The translations under genes were made by a program, and so were the position numbers. The notes below the pieces were generated by a model that was given only the letters and a program-made list of their open reading frames with translations, did no database searches and was not told the DNA's origin. A stretch of 64,000 nucleotides of DNA from Streptomyces cupreus. GTDB taxonomy: Bacteria > Actinomycetota > Actinomycetes > Streptomycetales > Streptomycetaceae. Where the stretch lies: the NCBI RefSeq assembly GCF_014257025.1, contig NZ_JACMSF010000043.1, positions 1 to 64,000 of the forward strand, given 5' to 3'. Shown one piece after another: positions 1 to 12,190 of the stretch. How positions within the stretch are numbered: the stretch's first letter is position 1; every line of letters begins with the position of its first letter.

Positions 1-768
1 GTCGCCCATCGGGCCGCCGATCTCGAAGCGGCCGGTCGGGTTGACCAGCAGGCGGTAGCCCTCGGTGTCCAGCTTGATGCCCTCGTCCAGGAGCGCCTTC
101 AGCTCGGGCTCCACGACGAACTCGCGGATGTCGGGGGCGAGCAGCGACTCCAGGTCGATGTCGGAGGCGTGCTGCGAGGAGACGACGACCGTGTCGAGGC
201 GGACGGCCTTGTCGCCGTCGTACTCGATGGTGACCTGCGTCTTGCCGTCGGGGCGCAGGTAGGGGATGGTGCCGTTCTTGCGGACCTCGGACAGGCGCTT
301 CGACAGACGGTGCGCCAGGAAGATCGGCAGCGGCATCAGCGTCGGCGTCTCGTCCGTCGCGTAGCCGAACATCAGGCCCTGGTCACCCGCGCCCTGGCGG
401 TCCAGCTCGTCCTCATCGCCCTCGACGCGGCTCTCGTACGCCGTGTCGACGCCCTGCGCGATGTCCGGGGACTGCGCGCCGATGGACACCGAGACGCCAC
501 AGGACGCGCCGTCGAAGCCCTTCTTCGAGGAGTCGTAGCCGATCTCAAGGATCTTGTTGCGGACCAGCGTCGCGATGTCCGCGTACGTCTTGGTCGTGAC
601 CTCGCCGGCCACATGGACCAGGCCGGTGGTGATCAGCGTCTCGACGGCGACCCGGGAGGTCGGGTCCTCGCGCAGAAGCGCGTCGAGAATGGTGTCGCTG
701 ATCTGGTCAGCGATCTTGTCTGGGTGACCCTCGGTCACGGACTCCGAGGTGAACAGGCGACGGGACAC
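1..768 (-). CDS. metK: S-adenosylmethionine synthetase, N-terminal 256 residues (cut by window edge)
   Basis: Cytosolic enzyme that makes S-adenosylmethionine from ATP and methionine. The visible part begins with the family signature [13 protein letters not shown], which contains the ATP-binding His, and carries the central GAGDQG motif with the following MFGYA. MetK is normally about 400 residues, so roughly the last 145 lie beyond base 1. The start is GTG at 768, with GGGAGC just upstream. The 239 bases up to coaBC hold no strong hairpin, so a separate promoter is likely but not proven. No SAM riboswitch was recognised. Identity is very secure. Confidence 0.97.
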   Translation of the reverse strand, partial: MSRRLFTSESVTEGHPDKIADQISDTILDALLREDPTSRVAVETLITTGLVHVAGEVTTKTYADIATLVRNKILEIGYDSSKKGFDGASCGVSVSIGAQSPDIAQGVDTAYESRVEGDEDELDRQGAGDQGLMFGYATDETPTLMPLPIFLAHRLSKRLSEVRKNGTIPYLRPDGKTQVTIEYDGDKAVRLDTVVVSSQHASDIDLESLLAPDIREFVVEPELKALLDEGIKLDTEGYRLLVNPTGRFEIGGPMGD

Positions 769-1007
769 AACGCTCCCTGGGTTTGCAGCGGCTGCTGGCT
801 GATCATGGGCGGACGGGCTCGGGGGCTGCGCCCGGCGTCGTCCGAGAACAGTTTATCGGTCGCGCTCGGCCGCGGGCCCACCTGTCTCGCCTCTCGGGAG
901 CGCTGTGACCTGCGGCACGGGCATTCTGCCCAATCCCCCACGGCCTTGGCCAGGGGCGCCACGCCCCAATGTGGGGGTTTCAGCAGGTCGTGAAACGAAT
1001 GCGACAT

Positions 1008-2210
1008 TCAGCTCAGCCGTTCGGCCACCAGATCCCACACGGTTTCGGCCAAAGCCTCCTTGGGGCCGTACGGTACGGGCGTCTCGGTGCCGTCGGCGCC
1101 CAGCACCACGGCCTCGTTCTCCTCGGAGCCGAAGGTCTTGCGCTCGCCCACCTCGTTCACCACCAGCAGGTCGCAGCCCTTGCGTGCCAGCTTGGCACGG
1201 CCGTTTGCCAGCACATCGTCCGTCTCGGCGGCGAACCCGACGACCACCTGGCCGGGGCGGGCCCGGTCGGCGGAGATCTCCGCGAGGATGTCCGGATTCC
1301 GCACCAGGACGATCGGGTCCGGGTCCTGCCCGTCCTTCTTCTTGATCTTCCCGGCGGCGTAGGTCCCCGGGCGGAAGTCCGCGACCGCCGCGGCCATGAC
1401 GACCGCGTCGGCGTCGGCAGCCGCCTTCAGCACCGCCTCCCGCAGCTGCACGGCGGTGCCGACCTGGACGACGTCCACGCCCGCCGGGTCCGGCAGTCCG
1501 GTGTTCGCGGCGATCAGCGTGACGCGGGCGCCCCGCGCGGCGGCGGTGCGGGCGAGGGCGTAGCCCTGCTTGCCGGAGGAGCGGTTGCCGAGGAAGCGGA
1601 CGGGGTCGAGGGGCTCGCGGGTGCCGCCGGCGCTCACGACGACGTGCCGGCCCGTGAGGTCGGGCTCGGTGACGCCTCTGGCCAGCACCCGGCGGCAGAT
1701 CTCGAAGATCTCCGCGGGGTCCGGCAGCCGGCCCTTGCCGGTGTCGACGCCGGTGAGACGGCCGACGGCGGGCTCGATGACGACGGCGCCGCGGCGGCGC
1801 AGCGTCGCCACGTTCTCCTGGGTGGCCGGGTGCTCCCACATCTCGGTGTGCATGGCCGGAGCGAAGACGACCGGGCAGCGGGCGGTGAGCAGGGTGTTGG
1901 TCAGCAGATCGTCGGCGAGGCCGTGGGCGGCCTTGGCGAGCATGTCCGCGGTGGCCGGGGCGACCACGACGAGGTCGGCGTGCTGGCCGATGCGGACGTG
2001 CGGCACCTCGTGGACGTCGTCCCACACCTCGGTCGAAACGGGGTTGCCGGACAGGGCCGACCATGTGGCGGCGCCGACGAAGTGCAGAGCGGAGGCGGTG
2101 GGCACGACGCGGACGTCATGACCGGACTCCGTCAGCCTTCGCAGCAGTTCACAGGCCTTGTAGGCGGCGATGCCGCCGCTGACCCCCAGAACGACCTTCG
2201 GCTTGTCCAC
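1008..2210 (-). CDS. coaBC: bifunctional phosphopantothenoylcysteine decarboxylase / phosphopantothenate-cysteine ligase
   Basis: Carries out two consecutive steps of coenzyme A synthesis, adding cysteine to 4'-phosphopantothenate (CoaB) and decarboxylating the product (CoaC). The N-terminal half (about residues 1-180) is the FMN-dependent CoaC domain, with LGVSGGIAAYKA and the active-site motif PAMHTEMW. The usual PxMNxxMW motif has Asn; here His121 is present, which I believe is common in actinobacteria. The C-terminal CoaB half has the SAGGTREPLDPVRFLGNRSSG nucleotide-binding segment and the lysine-rich GKIKKK loop. I chose GTG at 2210 (400 aa) because GGAGAG sits 4 bases upstream. A longer frame starting at 2255 crosses the rpoZ terminator region and lacks a ribosome binding site. 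Confidence 0.95.
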   Translation of the reverse strand: MDKPKVVLGVSGGIAAYKACELLRRLTESGHDVRVVPTASALHFVGAATWSALSGNPVSTEVWDDVHEVPHVRIGQHADLVVVAPATADMLAKAAHGLADDLLTNTLLTARCPVVFAPAMHTEMWEHPATQENVATLRRRGAVVIEPAVGRLTGVDTGKGRLPDPAEIFEICRRVLARGVTEPDLTGRHVVVSAGGTREPLDPVRFLGNRSSGKQGYALARTAAARGARVTLIAANTGLPDPAGVDVVQVGTAVQLREAVLKAAADADAVVMAAAVADFRPGTYAAGKIKKKDGQDPDPIVLVRNPDILAEISADRARPGQVVVGFAAETDDVLANGRAKLARKGCDLLVVNEVGERKTFGSEENEAVVLGADGTETPVPYGPKEALAETVWDLVAERLS

Positions 2211-2251
2211 GGTCTCTCCCCGGCTCGATAAACGTACATCCCCATGACACA

Positions 2252-2286
2252 CCACAGGCCCGGCAGCACGACTGCCGGGCCTGTGG
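2252..2286 (-). terminator. rho-independent-type hairpin after rpoZ
   Basis: A perfect inverted repeat with 14-base arms (CCACAGGCCCGGCA and its complement) and a 7-base loop lies between rpoZ and coaBC. There is no long U tract on the minus strand, which is normal for Streptomyces hairpin terminators. It probably limits read-through from gmk-rpoZ into coaBC. Confidence 0.75.
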
Positions 2287-2311
2287 AAAAGACTGCTGCA
2301 AGCAGGAAATA

Positions 2312-2584
2312 CTACTGCGCCGGGCCTTCAACGGCCTCGGACGTCAGCAGCCCCGCGTTGATCTCGCGCAGCGCGATCGAGAGCGGCTTCTCGTGGACGT
2401 GGGTGTCGACGAGCGGACCGACGTACTCAAGGAGGCCCTCGCCGAGCTGCGAGTAGTACGCGTTGATCTGTCGGGCCCGCTTGGCCGCGTAGATCACGAG
2501 GCTGTACTTCGAGTCCGTGGCCTCGAGAAGCTCGTCGATCGGCGGGTTGATGATGCCCTCGGGCGCGGAGATGGAAGAGGACAC
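2312..2584 (-). CDS. rpoZ: RNA polymerase omega subunit
   Basis: Small assembly and stability subunit of RNA polymerase that cradles the beta-prime C-terminus. The 90-residue product has the actinobacterial omega pattern: [20 protein letters not shown], then the conserved AAKRARQIN helix and a C-terminal half with [12 protein letters not shown]. It lies 50 bases downstream of gmk, and the gmk-rpoZ-coaBC-metK order is conserved in actinobacteria. Omega also forms part of one ppGpp site in some bacteria; whether that holds here cannot be read from the sequence. Confidence 0.96.
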   Translation of the reverse strand: MSSSISAPEGIINPPIDELLEATDSKYSLVIYAAKRARQINAYYSQLGEGLLEYVGPLVDTHVHEKPLSIALREINAGLLTSEAVEGPAQ

Positions 2585-2634
2585 GCTCTACCTTCCGATG
2601 GATGGGAAAGATTCAGTCAGGCGATCAGAGACGA

Positions 2635-3192
2635 TCACACAACGTCCATCAAGGCTAGCAGCTCGCGCGCCACGTCCTCGACGGAGGTGTTGACCAAGGT
2701 CACGTCGAACTCCGGCTCGGCGGCCAGTTCGACCTGCGCCGCCTGGAGGCGACGCTCGATCACCTCGGGCGGCTCGGTGCCCCGGCCGGTGAGCCTGCGC
2801 ACGAGCTCCTCCCAGGAGGGAGGAGCCAGGAACACCAGATGAGATTCCGCCATGGACTCGCGGACCTGCCGGGCACCCTGGAGGTCGATCTCCAGCAGCA
2901 CGGGCTCACCCGCCTCCAGGCGCTCCAGCACCGCCGCGCGCGGCGTGCCGTAGCGGTTGCCGGCGAACTCGGCCCACTCCAGCAGCTCGCCGTTGGCGAT
3001 CAGCTTGTCCATCTCCTCGTCGGTGACGAAGAAGTAGTGGACCCCGTGCTTCTCGCCGGGGCGGGGCTTGCGGGTCGTCGCCGACACCGAGAGCCAGACC
3101 TCGGGGTGTTCCTTGCGCATATGGGCGACGACCGTGCTCTTGCCGACCCCTGAGGGACCGGAGAGCACGGTCAGCCGCGGACGTTCACTCAT
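2635..3192 (-). CDS. gmk: guanylate kinase
   Basis: Phosphorylates GMP to GDP with ATP in the cytosol. The 185-residue protein opens with a P-loop, [11 protein letters not shown] (about residues 9-19), followed by the GMP-binding [11 protein letters not shown] segment, YFFVTDEEM, and the lid-domain region [17 protein letters not shown]. Length is typical of bacterial Gmk. It starts at ATG 3192, 60 bases after the mihF stop, and is followed by rpoZ. Because ppGpp inhibits guanylate kinase in many Gram-positive bacteria, it may connect to the Rel protein further along the window; that link is inferred. Confidence 0.96.
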   Translation of the reverse strand: MSERPRLTVLSGPSGVGKSTVVAHMRKEHPEVWLSVSATTRKPRPGEKHGVHYFFVTDEEMDKLIANGELLEWAEFAGNRYGTPRAAVLERLEAGEPVLLEIDLQGARQVRESMAESHLVFLAPPSWEELVRRLTGRGTEPPEVIERRLQAAQVELAAEPEFDVTLVNTSVEDVARELLALMDVV

Positions 3193-3210
3193 GCAGCGAT
3201 TATTCCAGCA

Positions 3211-3253
3211 ATCCCGGGGTGCCCGGGACTCCCTTCCCGGCAGTGCCCGGGAT
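3211..3253 (-). terminator. possible hairpin between mihF and gmk
   Basis: ATCCCGGG and its complement CCCGGGAT are separated by 27 bases that contain further CCCGGG-type pairings. The structure begins inside the mihF stop region and ends before the gmk start. It may act as a weak terminator or an mRNA-stabilising stem. Several competing pairings are possible, so this is a low-confidence call. Confidence 0.35.
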
Positions 3254-3576
3254 CAGGAGCCGGTGCTGCCGAACTCACGCTCCAGGGACGCGATCTGGTT
3301 GGAGCCGAGGCCACGCACGCGGCGGCTCTCGGAGATGCCGAGTCGCTCCATGATCTGCTTGGCGCGGACCTTGCCCACGCCCGGCAGGGACTCAAGGAGG
3401 GCGGAGACCTTCATCTTGCCGATGACGTCGTTCTCCTGGCCCTGCTTGATGACCTCGTGAAGGGAGGCGCCGGAGTGCTTGAGTCGATTCTTGACCTCGG
3501 CCCGCTCCCGGCGAGCCGCGGCGGCCTTTTCGAGCGCGGCTGCGCGCTGTTCAGGGGTAAGGGGCGGAAGAGCCAC
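3253..3576 (-). CDS. mihF: actinobacterial integration host factor (mIHF/sIHF)
   Basis: Nucleoid-associated DNA-binding protein unrelated to the E. coli IHF heterodimer. In Streptomyces it affects chromosome compaction, sporulation and antibiotic production. The 107-residue product begins with GTG (ALPPLTPEQRAAALEKAAAARR), has a basic N-terminal helix, and then the helix-two-turn-helix region SLPGVGKVRAKQIMERLGI that contacts DNA. I chose GTG at 3576, with GAGGTGA about 8 bases upstream; a longer frame to 3639 would add 21 residues not seen in the family. A promoter-like pair of hexamers lies at 3684-3712. Confidence 0.95.
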   Translation of the reverse strand: MALPPLTPEQRAAALEKAAAARRERAEVKNRLKHSGASLHEVIKQGQENDVIGKMKVSALLESLPGVGKVRAKQIMERLGISESRRVRGLGSNQIASLEREFGSTGS

Positions 3577-3683
3577 GCCTACGTCACCTCGGATGTTGAA
3601 CTGTCGGATACGGACCGGTGAGGAACCTAGTCGCCCCACACCTGGGGAGCCACGAGCAACACGCTTGCCCGTTCTCTGCTCGG

Positions 3684-3712
3684 AGACTAGCGGGCAAGTC
3701 CGCCAGAGTCAG
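3684..3712 (-). promoter_or_regulatory. candidate promoter for mihF
   Basis: On the minus strand, CTGACT (3712-3707) and TAGTCT (3689-3684) are separated by exactly 17 bases. They match the TTGACN and TAnnnT elements of principal-sigma (HrdB) promoters fairly well. An inverted repeat, CTTGCCCG...CGGGCAAG (3664-3698), overlaps the -10 element and could be an operator. The 297 bases between pyrF and mihF contain nothing else I can name. Confidence 0.45.
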
Positions 3713-3873
3713 CGAGAACAGCGGAAAAGTCCTGGTCAGCCTCCGCCAGGACGGACATTTCAGAGATACTGCCCCGGATTTGAGGATGTATTCAGACTCA
3801 AGTCGATCCGCGGCCACTCATCGGAGGACTCGAACAAGCGTCTAAATACTCCCGGCCGACCGCCCCGCACGAC

Positions 3874-4716
3874 TCACCCGGCCGTCACGGCCGCCCGGAT
3901 CTCCTCCGCGAACCGCTCCGCGGCCGCACGCAGCGCTCCGACGTCGGGACCGTGCCGCAGCACCCCCCGGCTGACGTTCGGCACGACATTGCGCACCGCC
4001 GCCCCGAAGACCCGGGGAAGGTCCGCCGGGGTGGCTCCCTGGGCGCCGATGCCGGGCGCCAGGAGCGGACCGTTGATCCTCAGGTCATAGGACGACAGGT
4101 CGCCGAGCGTGGCACCGACGACCGCTCCGAAGGAACCGAGCGGCTCCTCCCCCTCGTTCTCGGCGGCGAGGTGGGCCAGCATCGTCGCGCCGACGTTACG
4201 GCCATCGGCCCGCACCGCGTGCTGGACCTCGCCCCCCTCCGGGTTGGAGGTCAGCGCCAGCACGAACAGCCCCGCGCCGCTCTCCCGCGCGAGCGCCACG
4301 GCCGGCGAGAGCGACCCGTAGCCGAGATACGGCGAGACGGTCAGCGCGTCCGAGAACAGCGGGGAGTCCTTGCGCAGGAAGGTCTCGGCGTACGCGGCCA
4401 TGGTCGAGCCGATGTCGCCGCGCTTGGCGTCCATCACGACCAGCGCACCGGCCGCCCGCGCCTCCTCGACCGACTTCTCCAGGACGGCGACCCCGCGCGA
4501 CCCGAAGCGCTCGAAGAACGCGCTCTGCGGCTTCAGTACGGCGACCCGGTCGGCCATCGCCTCGACGACCGTACGGCTGAACCGCTCCAGACCGGCGATG
4601 TCGTCGTTCAGGCCCCACTCCGAGAGCAGCGAGGCGTGCGGGTCGATGCCGACGCAGAGCGGGCCCCGCTCGTCCATGGCACGGCGCAGCCGCGCGCCGA
4701 AGGGTTCCAGAGTCAT
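3874..4716 (-). CDS. pyrF: orotidine 5'-phosphate decarboxylase (type 2)
   Basis: Last step of UMP synthesis, decarboxylating OMP. The 280-residue protein has the long type-2 pattern: LCVGIDPHASLL near the start, LKPQSAFFERFGSRG, and the catalytic segment MDAKRGDIGST, whose Asp-Lys-Asp residues form the active-site charge network. Start is ATG 4716, overlapping the pyrD stop by 4 bases (ATGA), so translation is coupled to pyrD. A much longer open frame continues upstream to 5850 but is only the shadow of pyrD. It ends the pyrimidine cluster, 297 bases before mihF. Confidence 0.96.
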   Translation of the reverse strand: MTLEPFGARLRRAMDERGPLCVGIDPHASLLSEWGLNDDIAGLERFSRTVVEAMADRVAVLKPQSAFFERFGSRGVAVLEKSVEEARAAGALVVMDAKRGDIGSTMAAYAETFLRKDSPLFSDALTVSPYLGYGSLSPAVALARESGAGLFVLALTSNPEGGEVQHAVRADGRNVGATMLAHLAAENEGEEPLGSFGAVVGATLGDLSSYDLRINGPLLAPGIGAQGATPADLPRVFGAAVRNVVPNVSRGVLRHGPDVGALRAAAERFAEEIRAAVTAG

Positions 4717-5819
4717 GCGGCGTTCCTTACGTCGGCGCCGACCGCGTCGGCGAGGGTGGCGTACGGGCTGGTGCGCAGGCGGGCGGCGAGGCCCTTGTGG
4801 ATGGCGCGGCCCCAGAAGGGCCCCTCGTAGATGAAGGCGCTGTACCCCTGGACCAGCGTGGCGCCGGCCAGGATGCGCTGCCAGGCGTCCTCGGCGTTCT
4901 CGATGCCGCCCACGCCCACCAGGGTGATGCGGTCGCCCACGCGCGCGTACAGGCGGCGCAGCACCTCCAGGGAGCGTGCCTTGAGCGGGGCGCCGGACAG
5001 CCCGCCGGTCTCCTGGACCAGCGCGGGTGCGGAGGTCAGACCGAGTCCCTCGCGCGCGATGGTGGTGTTGGTGGCGATGATCCCGTCCAGACCGAGCTCG
5101 ACGGCGAGGTCGGCCACGGCGTCGATGTCCTCGTCGGCGAGGTCCGGCGCGATCTTGACCAGCAGCGGGACGCGACGCGTGGTGACGGTACGGTCGGCGG
5201 CCTCGCGCACGGCGCTGAGCAGCGGGCGCAGCGCCTCGGTGGCCTGGAGGTTGCGCAGGCCGGGCGTGTTCGGCGAGGAGACGTTCACGACCAGGTAGTC
5301 GGCGTACGGGGCCAGCCGCTCGGTCGACTTCACGTAGTCGCCGACCGCCTCGGCCTCCGGCACCACCTTGGTCTTGCCGATGTTCACACCGACGACCGTG
5401 TTGAAGACGGGCGTACGGGAGGCCAGACGGGCGGCGACGGCCAGCGAGCCCTCGTTGTTGAAGCCCATGCGGTTGATCAGCGCCCGGTCCGGCACAAGCC
5501 GGAACAGCCGCTTCTTGGGGTTGCCGGGCTGTGCCTCCCCGGTGACCGTGCCGATCTCGACGTGGTCGAAGCCGAGCATCGACATTCCGTCGATGGCGAC
5601 GGCGTTCTTGTCGAAGCCGGCGGCGAGCCCGAACGGCCCGTGCATCCGCAGTCCGAAGGCCTCGGTGCGCAGCTCCTTGTGGCGGGGCGCGAGCGCGGCG
5701 GCGATGAAGGTGCGCAGCACCGGGATACGCACGGCGAGCCGGATCCAGCGGAAGGCGAGGTGGTGCGCCTGCTCCGGGTCCATCCGCTTGAAGACGAGGT
5801 TGAAGAAGATCTTGTACAT
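4713..5819 (-). CDS. pyrD: dihydroorotate dehydrogenase, quinone-dependent (class 2)
   Basis: Oxidises dihydroorotate to orotate and passes electrons to membrane quinone. The N-terminal extension ([23 protein letters not shown]) is the amphipathic membrane-contacting helix pair typical of class 2. FMN and substrate motifs follow: [30 protein letters not shown] with the class-2 catalytic Ser, ATNTT, and LVGVGGI. ATG at 5819 gives 368 residues; a GTG at 5828 would add three residues. The ribosome binding region has two copies of GGTGAGGAC. It lies 68 bases after carB with a hairpin in between, and is coupled to pyrF. Confidence 0.95.
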   Translation of the reverse strand: MYKIFFNLVFKRMDPEQAHHLAFRWIRLAVRIPVLRTFIAAALAPRHKELRTEAFGLRMHGPFGLAAGFDKNAVAIDGMSMLGFDHVEIGTVTGEAQPGNPKKRLFRLVPDRALINRMGFNNEGSLAVAARLASRTPVFNTVVGVNIGKTKVVPEAEAVGDYVKSTERLAPYADYLVVNVSSPNTPGLRNLQATEALRPLLSAVREAADRTVTTRRVPLLVKIAPDLADEDIDAVADLAVELGLDGIIATNTTIAREGLGLTSAPALVQETGGLSGAPLKARSLEVLRRLYARVGDRITLVGVGGIENAEDAWQRILAGATLVQGYSAFIYEGPFWGRAIHKGLAARLRTSPYATLADAVGADVRNAA

Positions 5820-5850
5820 GGTCCTCACCAGGAATGGGTGTCCTCACCAA

Positions 5851-5880
5851 GAGGGGGACACCGTTTCCGGTGTCCCCCTC
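5851..5880 (-). terminator. hairpin between carB and pyrD
   Basis: A perfect inverted repeat with 12-base arms (GAGGGGGACACC and complement) and the loop GTTTCC begins 7 bases after the carB stop. It is placed like a terminator but sits inside the pyrimidine gene cluster, so it may reduce expression of pyrD-pyrF relative to the upstream genes or stabilise the carB message end. Confidence 0.7.
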
Positions 5881-5887
5881 AGGGCTG

Positions 5888-9188
<3,301 letters not shown>

Positions 9189-9196
<8 letters not shown>

Positions 9197-10346
9197 GCTG
9201 GCCCTCCATCAGGACTGTGCTCATCAAAGACGTGAAGCGGTCGAACAGGTAGGCGGCGTCGTGCGGGCCCGCTGCCGCTTCGGGGTGGTACTGGACGCTG
9301 AAGGCCGGCTTGTCGAGGAGCTGAAGGCCCTCCACCACGTTGTCGTTGAGGCAGACGTGGGAGACCTCGGCGCGGCCGTAGGGGGTGTCGGAGACCTTGT
9401 CGGTCGGGGCGTCGACGGCGAAGCCGTGGTTGTGCGCGGTGACCTCGACCTTGCCGGTCGTACGGTCCTGCACGGGCTGGTTGATGCCCCGATGGCCGTA
9501 CTTCAGCTTGTAGGTGCCGAAGCCGAGCGCACGACCCAGGATCTGGTTGCCGAAGCAGATCCCGAAGAGCGGGGTGCCGCGCTCCAGGACCGCCTGCATG
9601 ACGGAGACCGGGTGGTCGGCGGTGGCCGGGTCGCCGGGACCGTTGGAGAAGAACACGCCGTCGGGGTTCACGGCGTAGATGTCCTCGACCGTGGCGGTCG
9701 CGGGCAGGACGTGCACCTCGATGCCGCGCTCGGCCATCCGGTGCGGGGTCATGCCCTTGATGCCGAGGTCGACGGCGGCGACGGTGAACTTCTTCTCCCC
9801 GATCGCGGGGACGACGTAGGCCTCCTTGGTGGCGACCTCGGCGGAGAGGTTCGCGCCCTTCATCTCGGGGGCCTGGCGCACCTCGGCGAGCATGGTGCCC
9901 TCGTCGGGCAGCGCGTTGCCCGAGAAGATGCCGACGCGCATGGCGCCACGCTCACGCAGATGACGCGTCAACGCGCGCGTGTCGATGTTGGAGATCCCGA
10001 CGACGCCCTGGTGGCGCAGCTCCTCGTCCAGGGACCGCTTGGCACGCCAGTTGGACGGCACGCGCGCGGGGTCGCGCACGACGTACCCGGCGACCCAGAT
10101 CTGCTTCGACTCCGGGTCCTCGTCGTTGACGCCGGTGTTGCCGACGTGCGGGGCGGTCATCACGACGACCTGGCGGTGGTACGACGGGTCGGTGAGGGTC
10201 TCCTGGTAGCCGGTCATGCCGGTGGAGAACACGGCCTCGCCGAAGGTCACCCCCACGGCCCCGTAGGCACGGCCGCGGAAGATCCGGCCGTCCTCCAGGA
10301 CGAGGACGGCGGGAACCTTGGTGGCTCCCCTGGTGGAGGTCGTCAT
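9189..10346 (-). CDS. carA: carbamoyl-phosphate synthase small (glutaminase) subunit
   Basis: Hydrolyses glutamine and passes ammonia to CarB. The 385-residue protein has the small-subunit N-terminal domain ([31 protein letters not shown]) and a class-I amidotransferase domain with the nucleophile Cys in [12 protein letters not shown] and the His-Glu pair in [10 protein letters not shown]. Start is ATG 10346, overlapping the preceding membrane-protein gene by ATGA. A longer frame upstream is out of phase with that gene and is not coding. It overlaps carB by 8 bases, so the two subunits should be made in step. Confidence 0.97.
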
Positions 10347-10903
10347 CGTGCGCCTTCCGTGTCGTTGATCATCTGGTTCAGGGTGTCGACCCACGCTCCG
10401 TGCTCGGCGGCCGTGTCCGAGCGGAAGCCGGAGTCGATCAGGCGGTCGCCGTGCTCCCAGGTCACCACGAGCAGTCCGCCCTCGGTCAGGACCTTGCCTG
10501 CGATGCCCTTGTCGAGCCGGGCCCCGCGCAGCTGCCCGGCCGGGACGAAGAAGTCGCCGGCCCCGGGCCGTACGACGTCCAGGCCCGCGTCCGTCAGCGT
10601 GAGCTCGACCCGACTGCGGGTGCCGAGGCCGTGCGCCACGATGCGGTCGAGCCACTGCCCGGCGGTGGTGGAGCCGTGGTAGCGGCCGCTCATGTCCAGT
10701 TTCACCGGCCCCGGCTCATCAGGCGCGCTGGGCAGCTCCGGGAGATCGCCCTGGAGCGTGCCGCGCCACTTCCAGCCCTCGCGCATCAGCCAGTAGACGA
10801 GCGCGACGAAGAGGGCCAGGCCGACGAGCCAGCCGATCCGGGCGGCCCAGTCGGTCACCTCGGCCGACTTCTGTTCGGCGGTGAGCAGAGTTACAGGTGT
10901 CAC
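10343..10903 (-). CDS. membrane-anchored PH-like domain protein inside the pyrimidine operon
   Basis: I know of no function for this family, although it is conserved at this position in Streptomyces pyr clusters. The 186-residue product has one membrane segment near residues 22-41 ([18 protein letters not shown]), a short linker, then a soluble domain of alternating beta strands ([34 protein letters not shown]) consistent with a bacterial PH-like fold. The start is GTG 10903, forming a GTGA overlap with pyrC, and it ends in an ATGA overlap with carA, so it is tightly co-translated with both. No catalytic motif was seen. A scaffold or regulatory role for the pathway is only a guess. Confidence 0.8.
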   Translation of the reverse strand: MTPVTLLTAEQKSAEVTDWAARIGWLVGLALFVALVYWLMREGWKWRGTLQGDLPELPSAPDEPGPVKLDMSGRYHGSTTAGQWLDRIVAHGLGTRSRVELTLTDAGLDVVRPGAGDFFVPAGQLRGARLDKGIAGKVLTEGGLLVVTWEHGDRLIDSGFRSDTAAEHGAWVDTLNQMINDTEGAR

Positions 10904-12186
10904 GTGAGCTTCCCGTCGTGGAGCGTGGCCTTGCCCCGGAGCCACGTGTGCGTCACACGGCCCGGCAGCTCACGCCCCTCGTACGGAGTGTTGCGGCTGC
11001 GCGAGGCGAAGCCCGCGGGGTCCACGGACCCACGGTATTCCGTGTCGACGAGCGTGAGGTTGGCGGGCTCACCAGCCGAGACGGGACGGCCGTGGCCCTT
11101 CGCCTGCCCGATCTCGGCGGGCTTGAAGGACATGCGCTCGGCGACCCCGGCCCAGGTGAGGAGCCCGGTGTCCACCATCGTCTCCTGGACCACCGACAAC
11201 GCGGTCTCCAGGCCGACCATGCCCATGGCGGCCGCGGCCCACTCGCAGTCCTTGTCCTCGTGCGGGTGCGGGGCGTGGTCGGTGGCGACGATGTCGATCG
11301 TGCCGTCGGCGAGCGCCTCGCGCAGCGCCATGACGTCACGCTCGGTGCGCAGCGGCGGGTTGACCTTGTAGACCGGGTTGTACGTGCGCACCAGCTCGTC
11401 GGTGAGCAGGAGGTGGTGCGGGGTGACCTCGGCGGTGACGTCGATGCCGCGGGACTTGGCCCAGCGCACGATCTCGACGGACCCGGCGGTCGAGAGGTGG
11501 CAGATGTGGACGCGGGAGCCGACGTGCTCGGCGAGCAGGACGTCCCGGGCGATGATCGATTCCTCGGCCACCGCGGGCCAGCCGCCGAGACCGAGCTCGG
11601 CGGAGACGATGCCCTCGTTCATCTGGGCGCCCTCGGTCAGCCGCGGCTCCTGCGCGTGCTGCGCGACGACGCCGCCGAAGGCCTTCACGTACTCCAGCGC
11701 CCGCCGCATGATCACGGCGTCGTCGACGCACTTGCCGTCGTCGGAGAAGACGGTGACTCCGGCCGCGGACTCGTGCATGGCACCGAGCTCGGCGAGCTTC
11801 TTGCCCTCCAGACCGACGGTGACGGCGCCGATGGGCTGCACGTCGCAGTAGCCGTGCTCCTGGCCGAGCCGGTAGACCTGCTCGACGACACCGGCGGTGT
11901 CGGCGACGGGGAAGGTGTTGGCCATGGCGAAGACGGCGGTGTAGCCACCGCTCGCCGCCGCGCGCGTGCCGGTCAGGACGGTTTCGGAGTCCTCGCGGCC
12001 GGGCTCGCGCAGATGGGTGTGCAGGTCGACCAGGCCCGGCAGCAGCACCTTGCCCGCCGCCTCGACGACGTCCGCGCCCTCGGCCGAGAGCCCGGTGCCG
12101 ACCGCCTCGATCAGCGAACCGTCGATCAGCACGTCCTGCGGCTCGCCACCGAGCACCTTCGCACCACGGATCAGGATCTTGCTCAT
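10900..12186 (-). CDS. pyrC: dihydroorotase
   Basis: Cyclises carbamoyl aspartate to dihydroorotate. The 428-residue amidohydrolase has the zinc-binding signature GLVDLHTHLREPG (about residues 51-63), a second metal region HICHLSTAGS, EVTPHHLLLTDE, and the late metal-binding Asp in DIVATDHAPHPHEDK. It is the PyrC class common in Gram-positives. Start is ATG 12186, 4 bases after the pyrB stop. It is followed by the PH-like membrane protein with a 4-base overlap. Confidence 0.97.
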   Translation of the reverse strand: MSKILIRGAKVLGGEPQDVLIDGSLIEAVGTGLSAEGADVVEAAGKVLLPGLVDLHTHLREPGREDSETVLTGTRAAASGGYTAVFAMANTFPVADTAGVVEQVYRLGQEHGYCDVQPIGAVTVGLEGKKLAELGAMHESAAGVTVFSDDGKCVDDAVIMRRALEYVKAFGGVVAQHAQEPRLTEGAQMNEGIVSAELGLGGWPAVAEESIIARDVLLAEHVGSRVHICHLSTAGSVEIVRWAKSRGIDVTAEVTPHHLLLTDELVRTYNPVYKVNPPLRTERDVMALREALADGTIDIVATDHAPHPHEDKDCEWAAAAMGMVGLETALSVVQETMVDTGLLTWAGVAERMSFKPAEIGQAKGHGRPVSAGEPANLTLVDTEYRGSVDPAGFASRSRNTPYEGRELPGRVTHTWLRGKATLHDGKLT

Positions 12187-12190
12187 GTGC

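Noticed and set aside
769-1007. A SAM riboswitch before metK
   Set aside because: No known SAM aptamer pattern could be traced; only small, unconvincing stems are present.
3800-3845. A tRNA-like T-loop (GTTCGAGTCC) on the minus strand
   Set aside because: No matching acceptor, D or anticodon stems could be found within 80 bases, so it is a chance match.
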